Of a stretch of 64,000 bases of DNA, positions 35,361 through 44,404 are shown one piece after another. Each line of letters starts with the position of its first letter. Within the stretch, counting starts at the first letter, position 1. The DNA is from VGBO01 sp964453335 (GTDB taxonomy: Bacteria > Actinomycetota > Acidimicrobiia > Acidimicrobiales > CAIXPF01): positions 28,568-92,567 of the forward strand of contig CAYVOK010000013.1 in the NCBI GenBank assembly GCA_964453335.1, given 5' to 3'. The notes under the pieces are model-generated. The model did no database searches, was not told the origin of the DNA, and was given only the letters and a program-made list of their open reading frames with translations. The position numbers and the translations under genes were made by a program.

Positions 35361-36524
35361 TCAGCCCCGGCTGGGGAGCCGGACGTACGCCGTGCCGGTC
35401 GCCGACAGTTCGTCGTCCTGCTGGCGCGCCTGCTGGGTGATCTCGACGAGCGGGGCGCCGTCGGGACCCCTCGTGATCGCGGTGACCTTGCCGCGCACCA
35501 CCATCCAGTCGCCGATCGGGTTGTGACGGCGGATCTGGCTGCGGTGCTCCACGAGGAACCCCGTGTCCCCCATCCAGTTCGTCACGTGGTGGGTGAGCCA
35601 GCTGCACCGTTCGGGCCCGTAGTCGTAGGCGGCGGGCGTGCCGACGTCGGTCGCGAGGTCGTTCTCCCAGTGCACGCGCTCGGGGACGTCGGGGATGCCC
35701 ATCGCGTTCGGGAGGCCGAGGCCGGGGTGCTTCTCGAGCTGCTTCCAGGCGAGCTTGTTCGCCCGGATGTAGAGCCCGCCCCAGCCCTGCGCGTAGGCGA
35801 TGAAGCCGGTGGCGGTCATCGGCCCCTTCACGATCGGCGGGATCTCGTCACCGACCTGCACGTCCTCGACGTAGCGGGGTTCGGCGCCGCGGACCTGCTC
35901 CTCGCGGTACAGGGTCCAGATCCGCTCGAGCTCCTCCTCGGTGTACATCCGGGGCTCACGGGCCTTGACCTCGTCGTACTTCGTGCCGAGTTCACGCGCG
36001 GTGTCCCGTTCGATGCGGAAGCACCAGCTGTCGCCCTCGGCGATGAGCCGACCGTCCTGGTTCCGGAACTCTGCGTGGTAGATCTGCTGGATCGCCCGAC
36101 CGGCGAACCGGGTGTCGTGGGGGATGAGATCCTTCAGGTGGGCGACGGCGGTGATCTCGTCGCCCCGGCGGAACCAGTCGTGCCAGGTGAGGTTCGCACC
36201 CGCCCACATCGCGTGGATGCCGGGCAGGCCGCCCACGTACCCGGAGAGCACCCGGTTCAGGGGGAAGATGAACGAGGGCGGGGCGACGATGCCGCCGAGC
36301 GGGCCCGCCGCCGCGTACTCGGGGTCGCACCACAGCGGGTTGTCGTCGCCGATGCCGTGCGCGTAGTGACGGACACCGTCACGGGTGACCTCGTGACACC
36401 ACGGTTCGACGGTGTCGGTGATCGGCACGCCGATGAGGCGGCGCAACGCGTCGACGGCGTCGTCGGTGATGACGGCGTAGCGCCGCTGGTCCTCGAGGGG
36501 ATCGGAGTCGCCGAACGTGCTCAT
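35361..36524 (-). CDS. MaoC-like (FAS1-type dehydratase domain) hydratase
   Basis: 387 residues containing two hotdog-type regions (about 30-170 and 230-380). The N-terminal one has RHYAHGIGDDNPL, close to the MaoC/FAS1 dehydratase pattern, then GGIVAPPSFI. Such proteins hydrate enoyl-CoA or related acyl thioesters, or are enzymes of mesaconyl/itaconyl type. The physiological substrate is not clear. ATG 36524 has TAGGGT 6 nt upstream. It is convergent with the DUF2157 gene, three bases apart. Confidence 0.83.
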   Translation of the reverse strand: MSTFGDSDPLEDQRRYAVITDDAVDALRRLIGVPITDTVEPWCHEVTRDGVRHYAHGIGDDNPLWCDPEYAAAGPLGGIVAPPSFIFPLNRVLSGYVGGLPGIHAMWAGANLTWHDWFRRGDEITAVAHLKDLIPHDTRFAGRAIQQIYHAEFRNQDGRLIAEGDSWCFRIERDTARELGTKYDEVKAREPRMYTEEELERIWTLYREEQVRGAEPRYVEDVQVGDEIPPIVKGPMTATGFIAYAQGWGGLYIRANKLAWKQLEKHPGLGLPNAMGIPDVPERVHWENDLATDVGTPAAYDYGPERCSWLTHHVTNWMGDTGFLVEHRSQIRRHNPIGDWMVVRGKVTAITRGPDGAPLVEITQQARQQDDELSATGTAYVRLPSRG

Positions 36525-36530
36525 GCCCGA

Positions 36531-36536
36531 ACCCTA
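36531..36536 (-). promoter_or_regulatory. -10 element TAGGGT for the MaoC-like gene
   Basis: TAGGGT on the minus strand, 6 nt before ATG 36524. Confidence 0.5.
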
Positions 36537-36625
36537 GGTCGGCGGCCGGTGGGCCGGGCAAGGACGCACCGGCCGACCCGCCACCGACCGCGGTGCTGTC
36601 ACTGCGGCATGGTTGACTCTGCGTT

Positions 36626-36713
36626 GGAACGGTGGCAGAGCGGACGAATGCAGCCGCCTTGAAAGCGGCCGTGTCTTCGGGCACCGGGGGTTCGAATCCC
36701 CCCCGTTCCGCCA
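36626..36713 (+). tRNA. tRNA-Ser (anticodon TGA)
   Basis: Acceptor GGAACGG pairs with CCGTTCC, discriminator G and encoded CCA. The anticodon loop holds TGA at 36660-36662, the variable arm is long, and the T loop is TTCGAAT. The exonuclease gene begins 33 bases after it. Confidence 0.97.
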
Positions 36714-36745
36714 GAGCGACCGCAGGGGACGAGGGAGGTGGGGAG

Positions 36746-37423
36746 ATGCCGCGACGACCGATCAGCCCGCCCGTCGCCGACGCGCTCGCCCGCCTCGCCG
36801 ACTGCACCGACCGGATCGTCGTCGTCGACACGGAGACGACCGGGTTCGGTGCCGAGGACCGTGTCGTGGAGATCGCCATGGTCACCCTCGACCTGCGGGG
36901 GCGCGTCGTCGACCGGTGGGAATCGTTGCTCGACCCGGGGCGCGACCCGGGACCGACGCACGTCCACGGGATCACCGGCGAGATGTTGCAGGGGGCACCC
37001 GACTTCGGCACTCTCGCCCCCGAGATCGCGGCCCGGCTGCACGGTGCGGTCGTGAGCGCCCACAACCTCCCCTTCGACGCCCGGATGCTCCGCCAGGAGT
37101 TCGCCCGGTACGACGTCCCCGTCGGCGACCTGCGCAAGGGCCTCGACACGCTCGTGCCGACGAGGGCGAAGCTCCACGTCGCCTGCCGGGCAGAGGGGGT
37201 GCGGTTGCGACCGAACCACCACGCGCTCGACGATGCGCTCGCCACGGCAGGTCTGCTCCTGCGGATCCTCGACCGGTTCGAGGACCTGCCCGAACCGGTG
37301 GCGCTCGACGGACCCGTCGACCCCGTCGACCGCACCCGGGCCTGGACCCGGGCCGGCGACGTGATCGAAGCCGATCCGTCGAGGCTCGTCGCTGCGTGGT
37401 TCCGAGCTGCGGCCGAGCGCTGA
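36746..37423 (+). CDS. DEDDh 3'-5' exonuclease (DnaQ-like)
   Basis: 225 residues. The exonuclease domain has DTETTGFG (first Asp and Glu), HNLPFDARML (second Asp) and HHALDDA (His and last Asp), the complete DEDDh set. It resembles the DNA polymerase III epsilon proofreading subunit, but as a stand-alone protein it could act in repair or RNA turnover. ATG 36746 has GGGAGG and GGGGAG upstream. It follows tRNA-Ser closely and could be read from the same promoter. Confidence 0.92.
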   Translation: MPRRPISPPVADALARLADCTDRIVVVDTETTGFGAEDRVVEIAMVTLDLRGRVVDRWESLLDPGRDPGPTHVHGITGEMLQGAPDFGTLAPEIAARLHGAVVSAHNLPFDARMLRQEFARYDVPVGDLRKGLDTLVPTRAKLHVACRAEGVRLRPNHHALDDALATAGLLLRILDRFEDLPEPVALDGPVDPVDRTRAWTRAGDVIEADPSRLVAAWFRAAAER

Positions 37424-37424
37424 G

Positions 37425-38477
37425 TCAGCCGACCTTCGGCATGTTCCGCAGCGCCGGCAGGTTGATCCACGTCGGACCGGGCTTCAGCGGGAACGGGCGG
37501 CCGTCGGGGGTGCGCAGCGCGATCGGCGCCTCCTGGGTGGGCTTCACCCAGATCGCGTCGTAGCGCTTCCCGTCACGCAGGATCACCGCCGGCGCGCCTT
37601 CGGGGCCGGTGATCGCCTCGCTCTCGGGGTATCCGCCGCTGTAGTAGCGCCCGGTGGCGAGCACGACCACGTTCGCCGCGCCGATCCTGCCGCCGCCGGT
37701 GACCTCGAACGCCTTGCCGTCCTGGTCGCGACGGTAGAGACCCGCTGCTGCGTCGTAGGTCCAGCCGGTCTTCCACTCGTCGGTCATCTGCACGACCATC
37801 GACGCCCCCGGGTCGGTGCAGGTGGTCGACGCCGGCGGGCAGGTGACCGCTCCGGACGGCGCCGTCGCCGAGAACGCCCAGCCGAGGTCACGGCCTGGTT
37901 CGGCGCCGAGGCGGACGACCTCGTCGAGGGCTGCCTTCGCGTCGACGTACAGGTTGTGCGGCGCATACCGGCCCGACTGCCGGTAGAAGCCGGCACCGCC
38001 CTCGGTGACGGTGATCGCGGGCGTGCGCTGGATCGCGTACAGCACATCGTCACGGGCACCGGAGAACACCATCCCGACCTTGCCGAACCCGGTGACGAGT
38101 TCGGTGTCGACGTAACGACCCGACCGCACCGGACCGGCGTCGCCGGGCATCGTCGACTGGAACACGACGAAGAACCGGGTGACCCCGCCTTCGACTTCCT
38201 CCTCGATGACGACGTCGGCGAGGTCGAGGGCGGTCTGGGGGCGGGCCTGCGGCGAGTTCTCGATCTTGACGACGAGGTACGGGCGCTTCGCCACGTCGTT
38301 CTCGATGCGTTGTCCGGTGAGGAACGAGATTGGCCGGGGGTCGGCGGTGGTGGTCGTCGCAACCGTGGTCGTCGGTGCGGCGCTCGTCGTCGGCGCTCCG
38401 ACACCGTCGCCCGCGGAACCGCAGGCGGCGGCGAGCAGTCCGAGCACCCCGAGCACGACCCAACGGAACCGACGCAC
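37425..38477 (-). CDS. DUF3048 lipoprotein
   Basis: 350 residues. The signal peptide ends in a lipobox LLAAAC (Cys about 20), then a Thr-rich linker. The DUF3048 domain follows with PYLVVKIENSPQARPQ, DVVIEEEVEGGVTRF and RSGRY, as in YerB-like lipoproteins. It is exported and anchored to the outer face of the membrane; function unknown. The longer in-frame ORF is rejected because GTG 38477 starts the signal peptide and has GGGAGG upstream. It is convergent with the exonuclease gene, one base apart. Confidence 0.9.
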   Translation of the reverse strand: MRRFRWVVLGVLGLLAAACGSAGDGVGAPTTSAAPTTTVATTTTADPRPISFLTGQRIENDVAKRPYLVVKIENSPQARPQTALDLADVVIEEEVEGGVTRFFVVFQSTMPGDAGPVRSGRYVDTELVTGFGKVGMVFSGARDDVLYAIQRTPAITVTEGGAGFYRQSGRYAPHNLYVDAKAALDEVVRLGAEPGRDLGWAFSATAPSGAVTCPPASTTCTDPGASMVVQMTDEWKTGWTYDAAAGLYRRDQDGKAFEVTGGGRIGAANVVVLATGRYYSGGYPESEAITGPEGAPAVILRDGKRYDAIWVKPTQEAPIALRTPDGRPFPLKPGPTWINLPALRNMPKVG

Positions 38478-38613
38478 ACGCCCTCCCCGAGCCTCGAACG
38501 GTCGGACACGGTGTCGACCGGGGCCTTGCGAGCGTACCGACGCCCACACCGGCCTCCGGGGACCTCCCGCCCTGCCGTCGCGGCGCCGATGGGAGCCTCC
38601 GGGGGCGGACCGC

Positions 38614-38619
38614 TACGAT
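38614..38619 (+). promoter_or_regulatory. -10 element TACGAT for tRNA-Ser(GCT)
   Basis: TACGAT ends 12 nt before the tRNA. The 154-base gap before it also holds the DUF3048 promoter on the other strand. Confidence 0.5.
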
Positions 38620-38631
38620 GTCGGAACCCGT

Positions 38632-38722
38632 GGAGAGGTGCCGGAGCGGCCGAACGGGGCGCCCTGCTAAGGCGTTGTCGGGGTCAACCCGACCGTGGGT
38701 TCAAATCCCACCCTCTCCGCCA
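38632..38722 (+). tRNA. tRNA-Ser (anticodon GCT)
   Basis: Acceptor GGAGAGG pairs with CCTCTCC, discriminator G and encoded CCA. Anticodon GCT at 38666-38668, a long variable arm of type II and T loop TTCAAAT. Confidence 0.97.
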
Positions 38723-38772
38723 GTCGTCGGCCGACGCCGAGCCCACCGGGCCCGCTGCGTCGGCCGGCGCCG

Positions 38773-39603
38773 TCAGGCCTCGTCGTCGAACTCCTCGAGG
38801 TCGTCGTCGTCCGCGGCGTCGAAGAGGAAGACACCGACCCGGTCGAGCGTCTCGATCCCGTCGCTGCCGAGCTCACGCATCGCCTCGACGAGATGGGCGG
38901 CCACGTGGGAGGGGTGGACCGGGTCGGGATGGGACACCGGTTCCGACCCGTCACCCGTCGTCGCATAGACGACCGATCCGTCGGCGACGGGGATCACGAT
39001 GATCGTGTCGGCGTCGTCGTCGTCGGTGTCGAGATCGATGAAGAGCTGGGACCCGCCGTCGAGGATGAGCCGGGCGATGATGCCGGACAGTTCGGCCTCG
39101 AACTCGTCGAGGGTGGTGGACATGAGGTGGAGGCCGTCCTCCTGGAAGGACCGCAGGTACTCGCCGGAGATCGCCCACTGGTCGACCGCCGCACGGTCGA
39201 TCCTGCTGACGCGCGACGAGTCCGGGAAGGCAGCCGCCACACCGACGATCGCGAGGAACAGCCGACGGAGCACCGCCTCGGCGGAGGCCGTGAACGTCAT
39301 CGTCTCGATGCCCGCTGTGCGGATCTCCTGCTCGATCTCGGGTGTCATCGGACCACCGGAGAGCTCGCGCACCCGGTCGGCCGCTGCGACTGCTGCGTCG
39401 GTGAGCCCGGCGAGCAGGTCCACGGTCGGGTCGATGTCGGGACAGGGGCGCAGCGGTTCGTCGTCGACGATGCGGAGGTCGGCGAGTTCGGCCTGCAGAC
39501 CGCGGGCGAGCAACCACACGACGCCGCAGCGGCTGGCGTCGATCTGGCTCTCCTGGATGACCTCGTCGAGGTCGAAATCGATGTCGGGGGTGCTGGAGTT
39601 CAT
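38773..39603 (-). CDS. Hypothetical acidic protein
   Basis: 276 residues, acidic, mostly helical, ending in a run rich in Asp and Glu (DDDDLEEFDDE). No signal peptide or membrane span is visible. A beta-strand region near 195-225 (LFIDLD then IIVIPVADGSVVYA) might be a small sensory or adaptor domain. A TTG at 39618 extends the frame, but ATG 39603 has a CAGAAT -10-like hexamer 6 nt upstream. No family recognised. It is divergent from the creatininase gene. Confidence 0.72.
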   Translation of the reverse strand: MNSSTPDIDFDLDEVIQESQIDASRCGVVWLLARGLQAELADLRIVDDEPLRPCPDIDPTVDLLAGLTDAAVAAADRVRELSGGPMTPEIEQEIRTAGIETMTFTASAEAVLRRLFLAIVGVAAAFPDSSRVSRIDRAAVDQWAISGEYLRSFQEDGLHLMSTTLDEFEAELSGIIARLILDGGSQLFIDLDTDDDDADTIIVIPVADGSVVYATTGDGSEPVSHPDPVHPSHVAAHLVEAMRELGSDGIETLDRVGVFLFDAADDDDLEEFDDEA

Positions 39604-39655
39604 GGGCACATTCTGCAAGGGAGGTGGGACACGCGAAGCGGGGTCGGGGCCTCGC

Positions 39656-39661
39656 TAGCGT
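39656..39661 (+). promoter_or_regulatory. -10 element TAGCGT for the creatininase-family gene
   Basis: TAGCGT ends 6 nt before GTG 39668. Confidence 0.5.
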
Positions 39662-39667
39662 GACCCC

Positions 39668-40447
39668 GTGCCCGCCACCCGACGCCTCGCCGAACTGCGC
39701 CATCCCCAGGTCGCGGAGCTGATCTCGGAGCGGTCGATCGTGGTGCTCCCGCTCGGCGCGGTCGAACAGCACGGGCCGCACCTGCCATTCGTGACCGACC
39801 TGCTCATCGCCGACGCGGTCGCCACCGAGACCGTGCGACGGTTCGGTGACACGTTCGACCTGTGGCTCGCCGAACCGTTGGCCTACACGAAGTCCAACGA
39901 GCACGCCCGGTTCGCCGGGTCGGTGTGGCTCGACCCGACGACGTTGCTCGCCACCGTCGACGCGGTCGCCCGGGCGGTCGCATCGACGGGGGCACGGACG
40001 CTCGTGTTCCTCAACGGTCACGGCGGCAACACGGCGCTGCTGCAGGTGGCGTTGCGCGAGGTGCGGCTCGCGCACGGGCTGCGCACGTTCCTCCTGCACC
40101 CGGCCGTCCCGCCCGACGCGGGTGGTGCGAGCGACGCCGGTGAGGCTGGGATGGGTGTGCACGGCGGCCTGCACGAGACGTCGTTCGTGCTGCACCTGCG
40201 GCCCGATCTCGTCGATCTCGGTCTCGCCCGCCGGAACGTGCCCGAGCGACTCGCCGCCAACCGCCACGTGCGGTTCGGCGGGTCCGTCCCCTTCGGCTGG
40301 CTCGCCGACGACTTCGGTCCGGACGGCCACATCGGCGATCCGACCGGGGCGACGCCCGAGCTCGGTGCGGCGCTGTTCGACGCAGCGATCGAGCGACTCG
40401 GTGAACAGTTCACCGAGATCGCGACGTTCGACTTCGGCCGTTCCTGA
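39668..40447 (+). CDS. Creatininase-family amidohydrolase
   Basis: 259 residues. Metal-site motifs of the creatininase fold are seen: LPLGAVEQHGPHLP (Glu and His ligands, about 27-40), TDLLIAD, NGHGGN (about 115-120) and VHGGLHETS (about 160-168). Members open cyclic amides such as creatinine, or process the mycofactocin precursor (MftE), or act on riboflavin-pathway intermediates. No mycofactocin genes are near. It is convergent with a cytosine-deaminase-like gene, six bases apart. Confidence 0.88.
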   Translation: MPATRRLAELRHPQVAELISERSIVVLPLGAVEQHGPHLPFVTDLLIADAVATETVRRFGDTFDLWLAEPLAYTKSNEHARFAGSVWLDPTTLLATVDAVARAVASTGARTLVFLNGHGGNTALLQVALREVRLAHGLRTFLLHPAVPPDAGGASDAGEAGMGVHGGLHETSFVLHLRPDLVDLGLARRNVPERLAANRHVRFGGSVPFGWLADDFGPDGHIGDPTGATPELGAALFDAAIERLGEQFTEIATFDFGRS

Positions 40448-40453
40448 GGGGGT

Positions 40454-41668
40454 TCAGGCGAACGTCGTCGTCGACGTCGTGCGGGCGACGACCCGTCCGG
40501 CGCGCACCACCACGCGGTCGACCGGGGCGTCGGCGACCGCTGCCCGCAGCGTCGGGGCCCGCACCGCCAACAGGTCGGCGACCATGCCGACCTCCGGCCC
40601 TGCCGCCGGGAGCCCCATCGCCCGGCGCGCCGCGCCCGACACGGCGTCGTAGGCGGCCACGACGTCGAGGTGGGCGGCCATCACCAGCAGGGCCGCCGTC
40701 TCGAAGGGGTCGGCACGACCCACCGTGTTGAAGGGGTCCTGCAGATTGTCGGCGCCCGCTGCGACGGTGACCCCGGCGTCGGCGAGCGCGGCGACGGCGG
40801 TGAGCCCGCGGGGCGGAGCGGTGCGCATACCGCGCGCCTGCAGGAACAGGTTCGTCTGCGGCAGGGTGACGACGGCGATGCCCGCCGCGGCGACGAGCGC
40901 AGCGACATCGGCCTGCTCCGCCGGATCACACATGCCGAGGGACACGCAGTGGCTTGCGACCGCACCGTGGGGGAACCCGGTCTCGACGATCCGTGCAGCG
41001 AGGCGGCGCAGGTCACCGGATGCGGGGTCGAGGTTCTCGTCCGCGTGCAGGTCGACGGGTCGGCCGGCGGCTGCGGCGGCCTCGAGGGCGAGGTCGACGT
41101 GGCGGGCCGGGTCGACGTCGATGTGCGGGCAACCGCCGCCGACGTCGACACCGCGTTCGAGGGCCTCGGCGAGCAGACGCCGGTTGGCCCGACCGTCGTC
41201 ACCGTCGAGCGGCCGCCCGACGAGGGCGACGACCTGCAGGTCGAGGCGTGGTGCGAGTTCGGCCCGCAGCGCGAGCAGAGCGTCGACACCGCGTAGCCCG
41301 ATCGCCTCGTTCACGTCGACGTGGGTGCGCAACGCCGTCACCCCGGCGGCGAGGCTCCGCAGCGCGGCGCGCCGGGCCCGGTCGGTGATCTCGGCGACGG
41401 TGCGTTCCGGGTACCGGGACACCCACGCCTCGATGGCGCCGAGGAGGTCGCCCGTCGGGTTCGGCACGATGTCCGCCGTCAACGCCTTGTCGAGGTGGGC
41501 GTGCGGTTCGGCGGGGGCGGGCAGGAGGAGGCGGCCGTCGAGGTCGACGACGTCGGCGCCCGGTGCCGGTGCGCCACCGGGTTCGTCCACCGCGACGACC
41601 AGACCGTCGGCCGCGGTGACGTCGACGGTGCGACCGTCGGTGAGCGTGGCGTTGCGCAGCACGAGCAT
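40454..41668 (-). CDS. Amidohydrolase, cytosine deaminase/CodA-like
   Basis: 404 residues. The amidohydrolase TIM barrel carries PHAHLDKAL (H-x-H metal ligands, about 55-63), LHADEN (about 205-210), a SHC motif and GADNLQDPFNTVGR with the final Asp. This string set is closest to cytosine deaminase and related N-acyl or s-triazine hydrolases; some CodA-type enzymes deaminate creatinine. ATG 41668 starts LVLRNATLTDG, the usual small beta domain. It is divergent from the FAD oxidase gene. Confidence 0.87.
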   Translation of the reverse strand: MLVLRNATLTDGRTVDVTAADGLVVAVDEPGGAPAPGADVVDLDGRLLLPAPAEPHAHLDKALTADIVPNPTGDLLGAIEAWVSRYPERTVAEITDRARRAALRSLAAGVTALRTHVDVNEAIGLRGVDALLALRAELAPRLDLQVVALVGRPLDGDDGRANRRLLAEALERGVDVGGGCPHIDVDPARHVDLALEAAAAAGRPVDLHADENLDPASGDLRRLAARIVETGFPHGAVASHCVSLGMCDPAEQADVAALVAAAGIAVVTLPQTNLFLQARGMRTAPPRGLTAVAALADAGVTVAAGADNLQDPFNTVGRADPFETAALLVMAAHLDVVAAYDAVSGAARRAMGLPAAGPEVGMVADLLAVRAPTLRAAVADAPVDRVVVRAGRVVARTTSTTTFA

Positions 41669-41705
41669 GGCTCCAGTGTGTCGGGACGGCCCGGGGGACC
41701 GGAAC

Positions 41706-41711
41706 TACGGT
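41706..41711 (+). promoter_or_regulatory. -10 element TACGGT for the FAD oxidase gene
   Basis: TACGGT ends 7 nt before ATG 41719. Confidence 0.5.
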
Positions 41712-41718
41712 CGGCGCG

Positions 41719-42927
41719 ATGGAGGGGACCGACGTCGTCGTGGTCGGTGCCGGGGTGGTCGGCCTCGCTGCGGCGTGGCGCCTCGCCGAGGCCGGGGTCG
41801 CGGTCACCGTGGTCGACGCGATCGGCGTCGGCGGGGGTGCGAGCTCACGGAACGCCGGGCTCGTCGACGCACCCGGGTGGGGTCGCCGGCCGTCGCTCGA
41901 CGACCTGTTGAAGATGGGGAGCCTGGCCGTCTACGAGCGTCTCGTCGACGACGGTGCCGACATCGAGCTCGACCGGCGCGGCAGGGTCGGTGTGGCGTGC
42001 ACGGACGGTGAGCTCGCCGTGGCGAAGGCCGAGGCGGCGGCGCACGACGGCGTGCACCTCCTCGACGGGGACGCGCTGCGCGAGGTCGAACCGGCGCTCG
42101 GACCGGCGGTCCTCGGCGGGACGTGGACCCCGGGAGCTGCGTGTGCCGATCCGGTCGCCGCGTGCGCGGCCCTCGCCGCGGCTGCGCACCGCTGCGGGGT
42201 GCGCTTCGCGTTCCCTGCCTGCGTCACGACCTTCGAACCTGGCCCGCAGGGCGGTGCACGCCTCGGGTTGCACACCGGGGCACACGTCGACGCCGGGGCG
42301 GTGCTGTTGGCGGCGGGGGCGTGGAGCGGACCAGTGGCCCGTCTGCTCGACGAGGTGCTCGACGTGCCGACGGTGCCCGTGTTCGGGCAGATGTGGGCGA
42401 CGGCCCCGCTGCCGCCGGGCACGCTGCGCACGACCGTCGTCGGCCTCGAGTCGTCGCTCGCATGGCAGGACGGCGCCACGCTCGACGGCCTGCCGCTCAC
42501 CCACGACCGGGCCGGGGTGCGCCGCACACGGCACCTCTACGGTCGACAGCGCCGCAACGGGGAGGTCGTCTTCGGCGGCGACCGGGTCCGGCTCGACCCC
42601 GTCGACCCCGCAGCGGTCGACCCCGGTGCGGTGCCGGCCGTACGGGACGACGGCATCGCGGTGAATCGTGCGCAGGCAGCCGAGATCGTGCCCGTGCTCG
42701 CGTCGGCCCCCACCGCCCGCACGTGGGCGGGGGTGATGCCGTTCGCCCGGGACGGGCTGCCGCTCATCGGCCCGGTGCCGGGCGTGCGCGGGCTCGTCGT
42801 CGCTGGTGGGCTCGGGTCGTCGGGGTTCAACCGGGGGCCGATGACGGGCTGGCTCGCCGCCGACCTGCTCCTCGGGCGCGACGTCCCGTCCGAGGTGGCG
42901 ACGGCCCGCCTCGACCGGGGCGGCTGA
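41719..42927 (+). CDS. FAD-dependent amine/amino-acid oxidase (DAO family)
   Basis: 402 residues. The N-terminal Rossmann motif is VVGAGVVGLAAAWRLAEAG, followed by GGGASSRNAG for FAD pyrophosphate contacts. The C-terminal part has PLIGPVPGVRGLVVAGGLGSSGF, as in glycine, sarcosine and D-amino-acid oxidases/dehydrogenases. The substrate is not determined. Together with the creatininase-like and cytosine-deaminase-like genes it suggests breakdown of a cyclic or methylated amine. Convergent with the SDR gene, three bases apart. Confidence 0.87.
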   Translation: MEGTDVVVVGAGVVGLAAAWRLAEAGVAVTVVDAIGVGGGASSRNAGLVDAPGWGRRPSLDDLLKMGSLAVYERLVDDGADIELDRRGRVGVACTDGELAVAKAEAAAHDGVHLLDGDALREVEPALGPAVLGGTWTPGAACADPVAACAALAAAAHRCGVRFAFPACVTTFEPGPQGGARLGLHTGAHVDAGAVLLAAGAWSGPVARLLDEVLDVPTVPVFGQMWATAPLPPGTLRTTVVGLESSLAWQDGATLDGLPLTHDRAGVRRTRHLYGRQRRNGEVVFGGDRVRLDPVDPAAVDPGAVPAVRDDGIAVNRAQAAEIVPVLASAPTARTWAGVMPFARDGLPLIGPVPGVRGLVVAGGLGSSGFNRGPMTGWLAADLLLGRDVPSEVATARLDRGG

Positions 42928-42930
42928 GCG

Positions 42931-43782
42931 TCAGTCGGCCGGCTTGTAGATGCCGATGCCGCGGTGCTCGGTGATCGCGGCGGGCTGCTTCCGCCACGGC
43001 TTGCCGAGGGTGACGCCACCGTCGACGACGTGCGCCTGACCGGTGATCCAATTCGACGCATCCGAAGCGAGGAACACCGCCATGTTCGCGATGTCGTCGG
43101 TCTCGCCCATGCGGTGCATCGGCTGGGCGCGGCTCATGCGCTCACGGGCCTTGTCCATGCGCTCGAGGTTCTCCTCGGCGGAGACCTCCGAGATCGGCCG
43201 GTTCGTCGTGAGCTGTGTGGCGATGAACCCCGGACAGATGGCGTTGACGCGCACGTTCCACTCGGCGAACTCGAGCGCTGCGGTCTTCGTCATCATGATC
43301 ACGCCGGCCTTGGCGACGTTGTAGAGGTGCGTGCCGATGTCGGGCACGAGACCGCACACCGACGCGGTCGACAGGATCGAACCCGACCGTTGCGCCTTCA
43401 TGACCGGGGAGACGTGCTTGATCCCGTAGAACACGCTGCGCAGCAGCACGTTCATGGTGATGTCGTACTCGTCGGAGGTGGTGTCCTCGAACGGCCCGGT
43501 CGCACCGACGAACCCGGCGTTGTTGTAGAGGCAGTCGACCGCACCCCAGGTGGCGACGGCATGGTCGATGGCGGCCTTCACGTCGGCCTCCTTCGAGACG
43601 TCGCACCGGATCGACGTGGCCACGTCGGCGCCGAAGGTGGCCGCGACATCGGCTGCGGCCTCGGCCTGGATGTCGGCGAGGACGACCCGGGCGCCCTCCT
43701 CGACGAACCGGCGGGCGGTGCCGGCACCGATGCCCGACGCCCCACCCGTGATGACCGCGATCTTGCCGTCGAGCTGGCCCAT
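42931..43782 (-). CDS. Short-chain dehydrogenase/reductase
   Basis: 283 residues, classical SDR. The NAD(P) motif is TGGASGIG (about 13-20), NNAG at about 88-91, catalytic Ser in STASVCG and Y-N-V-A-K at about 157-161. The Asp at the end of the second strand (LADIQ) favours NAD. The C-terminal extension of about 20 residues after DGG is longer than typical. Substrate unknown. Start ATG 43782 is preceded by AGGGGGA. Confidence 0.9.
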   Translation of the reverse strand: MGQLDGKIAVITGGASGIGAGTARRFVEEGARVVLADIQAEAAADVAATFGADVATSIRCDVSKEADVKAAIDHAVATWGAVDCLYNNAGFVGATGPFEDTTSDEYDITMNVLLRSVFYGIKHVSPVMKAQRSGSILSTASVCGLVPDIGTHLYNVAKAGVIMMTKTAALEFAEWNVRVNAICPGFIATQLTTNRPISEVSAEENLERMDKARERMSRAQPMHRMGETDDIANMAVFLASDASNWITGQAHVVDGGVTLGKPWRKQPAAITEHRGIGIYKPAD

Positions 43783-43895
43783 GTCCTGTCCCCCTGCGTG
43801 CGGGCCCCGCCCCCGGGAGCCCGTGCGGGCGACGGTAGTGCGGCGACCGCGACGGCGTCACGACGATCCCCTTTGGGTCGGTCGGGGCGCCCCGC

Positions 43896-43901
43896 TAGAG
43901 T
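43896..43901 (+). promoter_or_regulatory. -10 element TAGAGT for tRNA-Arg
   Basis: TAGAGT with a TTTGGG-like -35 about 18 bases upstream; 14 nt to the tRNA. Confidence 0.5.
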
Positions 43902-43915
43902 TCAGGGGCCTTCCG

Positions 43916-43989
43916 GCGCTCGTAGCTCAATTGGATAGAGCATCTGACTACGGATCAGAAGGTTGGGGGTTCGAGTCCCTCCGAGCGCG
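43916..43989 (+). tRNA. tRNA-Arg (anticodon ACG)
   Basis: Acceptor GCGCTCG pairs with CGAGCGC; anticodon ACG at 43950-43952; D arm AGCTCAATTGGATAGAGC and T loop TTCGAGT. Unlike the other three tRNA genes here the CCA end is not encoded. It marks the left edge of a stretch of unusual genes. Confidence 0.97.
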
Positions 43990-44068
43990 CTGAGAACTTC
44001 CGCATCGAGAACTATTGGGCCGAGCAGCGGGTGATCCTGCGATTCGGGCCGATCGTGGAGGTCGCAGC

Positions 44069-44404
44069 ATGGACGCAGGCGGCAACCCCGACCGGCACGA
44101 CAATGCGGAACGGGATCCGTCCCACCGGACCCTGTGGCGGGTGGACGAGGGCGCGCTCGCCCGACTCGAGGAGAGCCCGGCGTGGCAGGCCTGGTCGGGC
44201 GCGGGTCGCGGGTGGACGCCGGCCGACGTCTACGGACCGACTGCGCCGCTCGGTTTCCACTGGGGCGTCGTGCACGAGACCGAGCAGTCGCTGTTCATCG
44301 CGCTCTGCGAGAACATGGGCGGCGGCATACCGATGGCGGTGATCCGAGCGCTGGTCGACGCCGCACGGACCACCGTCGGCGAACCCCCGAACCTGCGGTC
44401 GTGA
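44069..44404 (+). CDS. Hypothetical protein
   Basis: 111 residues, soluble, with a WxxW-like segment (AWQAWSGAGRGWTPADVYG) in the middle and a hydrophobic helix near the end. ATG 44069 has TGGAGG about 8 nt upstream. The stop overlaps the GTG of the next gene by the GTGA arrangement, so the two are coupled. No family recognised. Confidence 0.6.
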   Translation: MDAGGNPDRHDNAERDPSHRTLWRVDEGALARLEESPAWQAWSGAGRGWTPADVYGPTAPLGFHWGVVHETEQSLFIALCENMGGGIPMAVIRALVDAARTTVGEPPNLRS

